The notes under the pieces are model-generated. The model searched no databases. It saw nothing but the letters and a program-made list of their open reading frames with translations, and was not told the DNA's origin. A DNA stretch of 9,954 bases from contig CANJOG010000044.1 of NCBI GenBank assembly GCA_947475475.1, forward strand, positions 1 to 9,954, given 5' to 3'. Source of the stretch: Acetobacteraceae bacterium. GTDB taxonomy: Bacteria; Pseudomonadota; Alphaproteobacteria; Acetobacterales; Acetobacteraceae. Of the stretch, positions 5,843-9,954 are shown piece after piece (position 1 is the first letter of the stretch; each line of letters begins with the position of its first letter). The position numbers and the translations under genes are program-made.

Positions 5843-5872
5843 GCGGCAAGCAGCGCTTCGCCCTTTCACCCC
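5829..5872 (+). other. Interleaved inverted repeats across the xerD stop codon
   Basis: GGGGTGA (5836-5842) pairs with TCACCCC (5866-5872), and an inner AAGC/GCTT can stack within it. Separately AAGGGC (5829-5834) pairs with GCCCTT (5860-5865). The two pairs interleave, so they are either alternative hairpins or a pseudoknot. No T run follows, so this is not a standard terminator. The rest of the spacer to accA, 5873-5986, shows no convincing promoter; GTGCTAAAG at 5882-5890 resembles a -10 region but lacks a -35 partner. Confidence 0.4.
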
Positions 5873-5986
5873 GGTGCAATTGTGCTAAAGCGCCGGGCTT
5901 GGCGGTGCCTGCTGGTGGGAGTCCCGCCGGCTGACGTCTGCTCCGTGCCGACTACCGGCTGACCCGACCTTTGCACTCAGAGGCCC

Positions 5987-6946
5987 ATGCGTCACTTCCT
6001 GGAATTCGAAAAGCCGCTCGCCGAGATGGAGGGCAAGATCGAGGAGCTTCGTCGCATGACGGAGCCCGAAGGCGGCATGAATATCGCCGAGGAAGTCGCG
6101 CGCCTGACCGACAAGGCCGACAAGCAGCTGCGCCTTCTCTACGCCAAGCTGACGCCCTGGCAGAAGACCCAGGTGGCCCGCCATCCCGAACGCCCCAAGG
6201 CGCTGGCCTATATTCGTGGCCTGATCACCGATTTCATGCCGCTGGCCGGCGATCGCGCCTTTGCCGATGATGCCGCTGTGGTGGGTGGCATGGGCCGTTT
6301 CCAGGGCCGTCCGGTCGTGGTGATCGGCACTGAGAAGGGCCACGATACCGAAACCCGTGTGAAGCATAATTTTGGCATGGCGCGGCCCGAGGGCTATCGC
6401 AAGGCGCGGCGGCTGATGGAGCTGGCCGGGCGGTTCAAGCTGCCGATTCTCACCTTTGTCGATACGTCGGGCGCCTTTCCCGGCATCGATGCCGAGGCGC
6501 GTGGCCAGGCGGAAGCCATTGCCCGCTCCATCGAGGCCTGTCTGAACGCGCCGGTGCCGCTGATCGCGACCATCATTGGCGAGGGCGGCTCGGGTGGCGC
6601 CATTGCGCTGGCGGCCGGCGATACGGTGCAGATGCTCGAACATGCGATTTATTCGGTGATCTCGCCGGAAGGCTGCGCCTCGATCCTGTGGCGCGATGCC
6701 GCCCAGGCGGCGGTGGCGGCCGAGGCGCTGAAACTGACCGCGGAGGATCTGCGCGGCCTGGGCATCGTGGACCGCGTGATCCCTGAGCCGCTCGGCGGGG
6801 CGCATCGCGCGCCCGATGAGATGATTAACTCGGTCGGCGCCGCGATTGCCGGCACGCTTTCCCAGTTGAGCACGCTCGATCCGGTGGCGCTCAAGCAACG
6901 CCGGCGCGAGAAATTCCTCGCCATGGGGCGCGAAGGGCTCGCCTGA
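5987..6946 (+). CDS. accA: Acetyl-CoA carboxylase carboxyltransferase subunit alpha
   Basis: AccA pairs with AccD to form the carboxyltransferase that moves the carboxyl group from biotin-BCCP to acetyl-CoA, giving malonyl-CoA for fatty acid synthesis in the cytoplasm. The protein is 319 residues, the normal family length. It starts with the typical MRHFLEFEKPLAEMEGKIEE helix. It then shows R65-HPERP-KALAYI (65-76), GTEKGHDTETRVKHNFGMARPEGYRKA (114-140, described here by its ends), FVDTSGAFPGIDAE (157-170), the oxyanion-type glycine motif GEGGSGGAIALAAGD (198-212) and SPEGCASILWRD (226-237). All of these are intact. A short AGAGG precedes ATG 5987 with only 3 bases between. It lies 144 bases after xerD and 21 bases before the MFS gene. 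accD is not in the window. Confidence 0.97.
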   Translation: MRHFLEFEKPLAEMEGKIEELRRMTEPEGGMNIAEEVARLTDKADKQLRLLYAKLTPWQKTQVARHPERPKALAYIRGLITDFMPLAGDRAFADDAAVVGGMGRFQGRPVVVIGTEKGHDTETRVKHNFGMARPEGYRKARRLMELAGRFKLPILTFVDTSGAFPGIDAEARGQAEAIARSIEACLNAPVPLIATIIGEGGSGGAIALAAGDTVQMLEHAIYSVISPEGCASILWRDAAQAAVAAEALKLTAEDLRGLGIVDRVIPEPLGGAHRAPDEMINSVGAAIAGTLSQLSTLDPVALKQRRREKFLAMGREGLA

Positions 6947-6967
6947 GGTGATGGGCCGGGGGCGCGC

Positions 6968-8506
6968 ATGACGGACGCCTCCGAGAACGCCACCGGCACG
7001 GCTGCCCCTGGGATGATCGACCAGGGCGGGCATCCGATCAAATCCCCGCAAGAGACCAGGCGCGCCTTCTTTCGCGTCTTTCCGGCGATCATGCTCAGCA
7101 TGTTCATGGCCGGGCTGGACACAACCATTGTGGCCGCCGCCTTACCCGCTATCGCTGGTGATCTGGGCGAGCTGGAGCGGATTTCCTGGGTGGTGGTGTC
7201 CTATCTGGTGGCGGCGACCGTCTCGGCCCCGGTCTATGGGCGGCTAGGCGATGTCTTCGGCCAGCGGCGGATGCTCTTCATTGGTCAGGCGATGTTTGTC
7301 ACCGGGGCGATCTGCTGTGTCTTTTCCACCAGCATGACCATGCTGACCATCGCGCGGGTGGTGCAGGGGCTGGGGGCGGGCGGGCTGCTGACCTTGTGGC
7401 AATCGCTGGTCGCTGAGGCGATCGGCCCGCGTGAGCGGCCGCGCTACCAGGGCTATCTGGCGGCGGTGTTTGTGATCTCGTCGAGTTCGGGGCCGGTGGT
7501 GGGCGGGGCGCTGACGGCTTTGTTCGGCTGGCAGGCGATCTTCATGGTGTTCATCCCGCTGACCGTGCTGGCGGCGGTGCTGGCGCTGCGGCTGGAGGCC
7601 AAGCCGGGGCGGGCGGGGAAATTCCGCTTCGATCTGCTGGGGGCGATCCTGCTGACAGTGTTCGTCGTCGCTTTGGTGCTGGCGCTCGAACAGGCGCAGC
7701 GTTTCACCGCCCAGGGGGCTTGGCGGGCGGCGATGATTGGCGCCGTGTCGCTCGCGGCGCTGGCCACGCTGCTCTGGCACGAATTGCGGATCGAGCAGCC
7801 GCTGGTGCCGATCAAGGCGTTTCGCAATCCCTCGATCTGGCGGGCCAATCTGTTCGGAGCGCTGACCAATGGCTGCCTGGTGGCGGTGGTGACCTTCATG
7901 CCGATCTACTTGCAGGCGGTGCGCGGCGTGGGGCCAGGGGAGTTGGGCTTGATGTTGCTGCCCATGACCGGTTTTGTGCCGGTGGGTGCCACGCTGGCCG
8001 GGCGGATCGTAACCCGGAGCGGCCATCTGACCGCGGCGCCTGCGGTGGGCGCCGGGGTGCTGGCGGTGGTGCTGGCTCTGTTTGCGTTTTTTGGCGGCCA
8101 GGTCTCGACCACGACGCTGGCGTTTCTGTTTCCGATCTATGCGCTGGCGCTGGGTGCGTGTTTTCCGTCCATTCCGGCGCTGGTCCAGCATGTGGCCGGG
8201 CCGAAGCTGCTGGGGGCGGCGGCGGCCTCGATCCAGGTGTCGCGTTCGCTCGGGTCGGCGCTGCTGACGGCGATGGTGGGTGCGGCGCTGTTCGCCACCA
8301 CCGCAGCGGCCGATCCGCAGCTTGCCGCCTTGTTCACCCGGCTGATCCAGCATGATTCCACCGCCCTTGCCGGCCTTGACCCCGCGCATATCGCTGAGGT
8401 GCGGGCAGGGTTGGGCGATGCGTTCCGTACCGCCTTCCTGGTGGTGTCGGGCTTCATGGTGGTGGCGATGGGTGTGTGTCTCACGATCCCGCAAAAGCGG
8501 TTTTGA
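6968..8506 (+). CDS. MFS transporter, DHA2-type (EmrB/QacA-like) drug efflux permease
   Basis: Proton-driven exporter of the 14-span DHA2 family, 512 residues, in the inner membrane. Visible signatures are LDTTIVAAALPAI (about 50-62, motif D1 of DHA2 with its Asp in span 1), loop 2-3 motif A GRLGDVFGQRR (91-101), motif B LTIARVVQGLGAGG (126-139) and a motif C variant VISSSSGPVVGGAL (169-182) typical of antiporters. A polar tail of about 35 residues precedes the first span. No EmrA-type membrane fusion gene is adjacent, so it may act alone or with a partner elsewhere; substrate is unknown. The ATG at 6968 has only a G-rich stretch (GGGGG, 5 bases upstream), and the gene follows accA by 21 bases, so read-through from accA is likely. 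It ends 4 bases from the convergent SRPBCC gene. Confidence 0.92.
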   Translation: MTDASENATGTAAPGMIDQGGHPIKSPQETRRAFFRVFPAIMLSMFMAGLDTTIVAAALPAIAGDLGELERISWVVVSYLVAATVSAPVYGRLGDVFGQRRMLFIGQAMFVTGAICCVFSTSMTMLTIARVVQGLGAGGLLTLWQSLVAEAIGPRERPRYQGYLAAVFVISSSSGPVVGGALTALFGWQAIFMVFIPLTVLAAVLALRLEAKPGRAGKFRFDLLGAILLTVFVVALVLALEQAQRFTAQGAWRAAMIGAVSLAALATLLWHELRIEQPLVPIKAFRNPSIWRANLFGALTNGCLVAVVTFMPIYLQAVRGVGPGELGLMLLPMTGFVPVGATLAGRIVTRSGHLTAAPAVGAGVLAVVLALFAFFGGQVSTTTLAFLFPIYALALGACFPSIPALVQHVAGPKLLGAAAASIQVSRSLGSALLTAMVGAALFATTAAADPQLAALFTRLIQHDSTALAGLDPAHIAEVRAGLGDAFRTAFLVVSGFMVVAMGVCLTIPQKRF

Positions 8507-8510
8507 GAAC

Positions 8511-9035
8511 TCAGTCTTTTGCCGCAAGATAGCGCTGGAAATTGGCGATGATGCCGTCGCGATGCACCGCGGTGATCGCCTTGCGCACGAGGTCGGCGCG
8601 CTCGGTGGGGGCGGTCATGCGGGCATTGATACGCAGTGCGGTGCCGCCATCCGGTGTCGCATCCATGCTGACATAGCAAAGATAATCGCGATAGCCGCTC
8701 GGGCGGACGCCCTCGACGCGGTAGTACAACGTGCGGGTATGCGCGTCGGTGTGCAGCAGTGTTTCGGGCACGGGCGGCTCGGCGGCGTCCGGCCCGCCGA
8801 ATTCGATCATGCGGGTGCGGGGCAGCATGGTTTCGGTCTGGCCGGGCAGCAGGTCCGATCGCACCACATCCTTTGGCGCGATCGGGGCCTTGAACCATTT
8901 ATGGATGCCGCTCCAGTCGGTGAAGAGGTTCCAGACTGCTTCGATCGGTGCGTCGATAATGCCGCAGACATCGGTTTCGACGCGGGAGAAGCCACTGTCG
9001 CCGGCGGCGATGATCGCGCCGTTTTCGAAAGTCAT
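8511..9035 (-). CDS. SRPBCC (START/Bet v1-like) family protein
   Basis: This is a cytoplasmic protein of 174 residues with a helix-grip fold of the polyketide cyclase/dehydrase and lipid transport type, which binds hydrophobic ligands; ligand unknown. Evidence is the opening strand and helix SRVETDVCGIIDAPIEAVWN (about 17-36), then LFTDWSGIHKWFKAP, typical of this fold. A set of predicted strands follows (TLYYRVEG, DYLCYVSMDA, TALRINARM) and a long C-terminal helix from about residue 145 ends in FQRYLAAKD. The length fits the family. ATG 9035 is supported by GGGAGG 8 bases upstream. The gene lies 49 bases after the OYE-type oxidoreductase on the same strand, so they are probably one operon; the pair might act on a shared small molecule, but that is a guess. 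No signal peptide is seen. Confidence 0.85.
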   Translation of the reverse strand: MTFENGAIIAAGDSGFSRVETDVCGIIDAPIEAVWNLFTDWSGIHKWFKAPIAPKDVVRSDLLPGQTETMLPRTRMIEFGGPDAAEPPVPETLLHTDAHTRTLYYRVEGVRPSGYRDYLCYVSMDATPDGGTALRINARMTAPTERADLVRKAITAVHRDGIIANFQRYLAAKD

Positions 9036-9043
9036 CTGTGTGG

Positions 9044-9049
9044 CCTCCC
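9044..9049 (-). promoter_or_regulatory. Ribosome binding site of the SRPBCC gene
   Basis: The minus strand reads GGGAGG, 8 bases before ATG 9035. It directly follows the 15-bp tandem repeat on that strand. Confidence 0.7.
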
Positions 9050-9093
9050 GTGCTTCAGTTCGGCGTGCTTCAGTTCGGCGTGTTTCAGTTCAG
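9049..9093. repeat. 15-bp tandem repeat duplicating the stop codon of the OYE-type gene
   Basis: Three units are 9049-9063 and 9064-9078 (identical, cgtgcttcagttcgg) and 9079-9093 (two differences). On the minus strand each unit carries AACTGA in the same frame, so the last Asn codon and TGA of the oxidoreductase gene are followed by two more in-frame Asn-stop pairs. The repeat fills most of the spacer before the SRPBCC gene. Confidence 0.9.
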
Positions 9094-9954
9094 CGTCGCC
9101 AGGGACGAGCGGTGATAGGGCAGTAATTCGTCGAAGGCGCCGCGGCGGACTTTCTCCGCCCAGTGCGCATCGGCGAGCAGGGAGCGGCCGATGGCGACCA
9201 GATCGACATCGCCGCGCGCGACCATCTCGAAGATCGGGTCGAGCGATGTGACGGTGGCGCGTTCATCGGTGACGAAACTGTCGGAGAAAGTGCGGTCCAG
9301 CCCGACCGAGCCCACGGTGATGGCGGGCTTGCCGGTGAGTTTCTTGGCCCAGCCGGCAAGATTGAGCGTGCTGTCGAATTCGGTCTCCCAGAAGCGGCGC
9401 TGTGAGGCGTGCAGGATATCGACGCCGGCATCGACCAGGGCGGTGAGCAGGGATTCCAGTTCCTGCGGCGTGGTGGCGAGTTTTGCCTCGTAGTTTTGCA
9501 GCTTCCATTGCGAGAAACGGAACAGGATGGGGAAATCGGGGCCGGTGGCGGCGCGGCAGGCGGCCACCAGCTCGACGGCGAAGCGGGCGCGTTCGCGCAG
9601 CGTGGCGCCGCCCCAGCGATCGGTGCGGCGATTAGTGCCGTGCCAGAGGAACTGGTCGACGAGATAGCCATGCGCGCCGTGAATCTCGATACCGTCGAAG
9701 CCGAGGCGTTTGGCGGTGGCGGCGCCGGTGGCGAAGGCTGCGATGATCTTTTCCACCTCGGCGTCGGAAATGCCGTCGGTGACCTGCTCGCCTTCCATCA
9801 CGATGCCGGACGGGCTGGACATCTGGGCGAAGTCATTCTTCGGCTCTGCGGTCATATGGGCGAGCTTGCGTTTGCGGATCAGGCCGGTGTGCCAGAGCTG
9901 CGGCATGATGACGCCGCCACCGGCGTGCACTTCCTCCACCACGTGCTGCCAGCC
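9085..9954 (-). CDS. Old Yellow Enzyme-type NADH:flavin oxidoreductase (5' end outside window)
   Basis: This is an FMN-dependent TIM-barrel ene-reductase of the OYE/NemA class, which reduces activated C=C bonds with NAD(P)H; substrate unknown. 289 codons plus stop are visible and the frame is open to the right edge. The frame enters as G-W-Q-H-V-V-E-E-V-H, so the GTG at 9942 is an internal Val, not a start. About 80 N-terminal residues are missing, given a family length near 370. Motifs in order are VIMPQLWHTG, GFDGIEIHGAHGYLVDQFL with the H-G-A-H pair plus Tyr that bind and protonate substrate, N-x-R-T-D-R-W-G-G, FRFSQWK in place of the more usual V-R-L/I-S, the FMN phosphate site TVGSVG, and VAIGRSLLADAHWAEKV near the C-terminus. 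It leads the SRPBCC gene by 49 bases. Confidence 0.92.
   Translation of the reverse strand, partial: GWQHVVEEVHAGGGVIMPQLWHTGLIRKRKLAHMTAEPKNDFAQMSSPSGIVMEGEQVTDGISDAEVEKIIAAFATGAATAKRLGFDGIEIHGAHGYLVDQFLWHGTNRRTDRWGGATLRERARFAVELVAACRAATGPDFPILFRFSQWKLQNYEAKLATTPQELESLLTALVDAGVDILHASQRRFWETEFDSTLNLAGWAKKLTGKPAITVGSVGLDRTFSDSFVTDERATVTSLDPIFEMVARGDVDLVAIGRSLLADAHWAEKVRRGAFDELLPYHRSSLATLN

Noticed and set aside
5885..7051. A 388-residue open frame antisense to accA
   Set aside because: accA is unmistakable on the other strand; the antisense product shows no family motif and crosses the accA-MFS boundary.
8492..8505. CAAAA-GCGG-TTTTG inverted repeat as a bidirectional terminator between convergent genes
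   Set aside because: The stem is only five mostly A-T pairs, lies inside the MFS coding end, and has no GC stem with a T run.
7244..8527. A 427-residue open frame on the minus strand
   Set aside because: It lies antisense to the MFS transporter, and its translation is dominated by R, Q, H and P with no hydrophobic core or motif.

Overview
The window is GC-rich (roughly two-thirds G+C by eye) and densely coded, and looks like chromosomal DNA of an alphaproteobacterium. Acetobacteraceae or a near relative in the Rhodospirillales is the best guess. The reasons are the fused shikimate kinase/3-dehydroquinate synthase gene, its linkage to xerD and accA, and the codon bias. This placement is an inference from gene content, not a database result. 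I see no tRNA, rRNA, CRISPR array, insertion sequence or prophage.

Layout. Bases 1-2833, minus strand: a gene for a DUF2889 protein, then three tandem paralogous EamA/DMT-type transporters; the third is cut by the left edge. Bases 2888-4627, minus strand: aroKB. Bases 4628-4745: a divergent intergenic region with a possible aroKB promoter. Bases 4746-8506, plus strand: a 48-residue single-span membrane protein, xerD, accA and a DHA2-type MFS exporter. Bases 8511-9954, minus strand: an SRPBCC-fold protein downstream of an Old Yellow Enzyme-type oxidoreductase whose 5' end lies beyond the right edge.

How the genes relate. The left and middle blocks hold housekeeping functions: aromatic amino acid precursors (aroKB), chromosome dimer resolution (xerD) and fatty acid synthesis (accA). 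The transporters and the OYE/SRPBCC pair look accessory. The three EamA genes are closely spaced and probably co-transcribed with the DUF2889 gene.

The most unusual signal is at gene ends. The junction between the first two EamA genes is three imperfect 26-bp units. Each unit carries a Shine-Dalgarno-like GGAG/GGGGA and an ATGA stop/start overlap, so that two 9-codon mini-ORFs link one gene's stop to the next gene's start. Other short tandem repeats of 6, 12, 12 and 15 bp lie in or at the ends of neighbouring genes, and the 15-bp one repeats a stop codon three times in frame. I found no convincing new defence or metabolic system; the rest of the window is ordinary.
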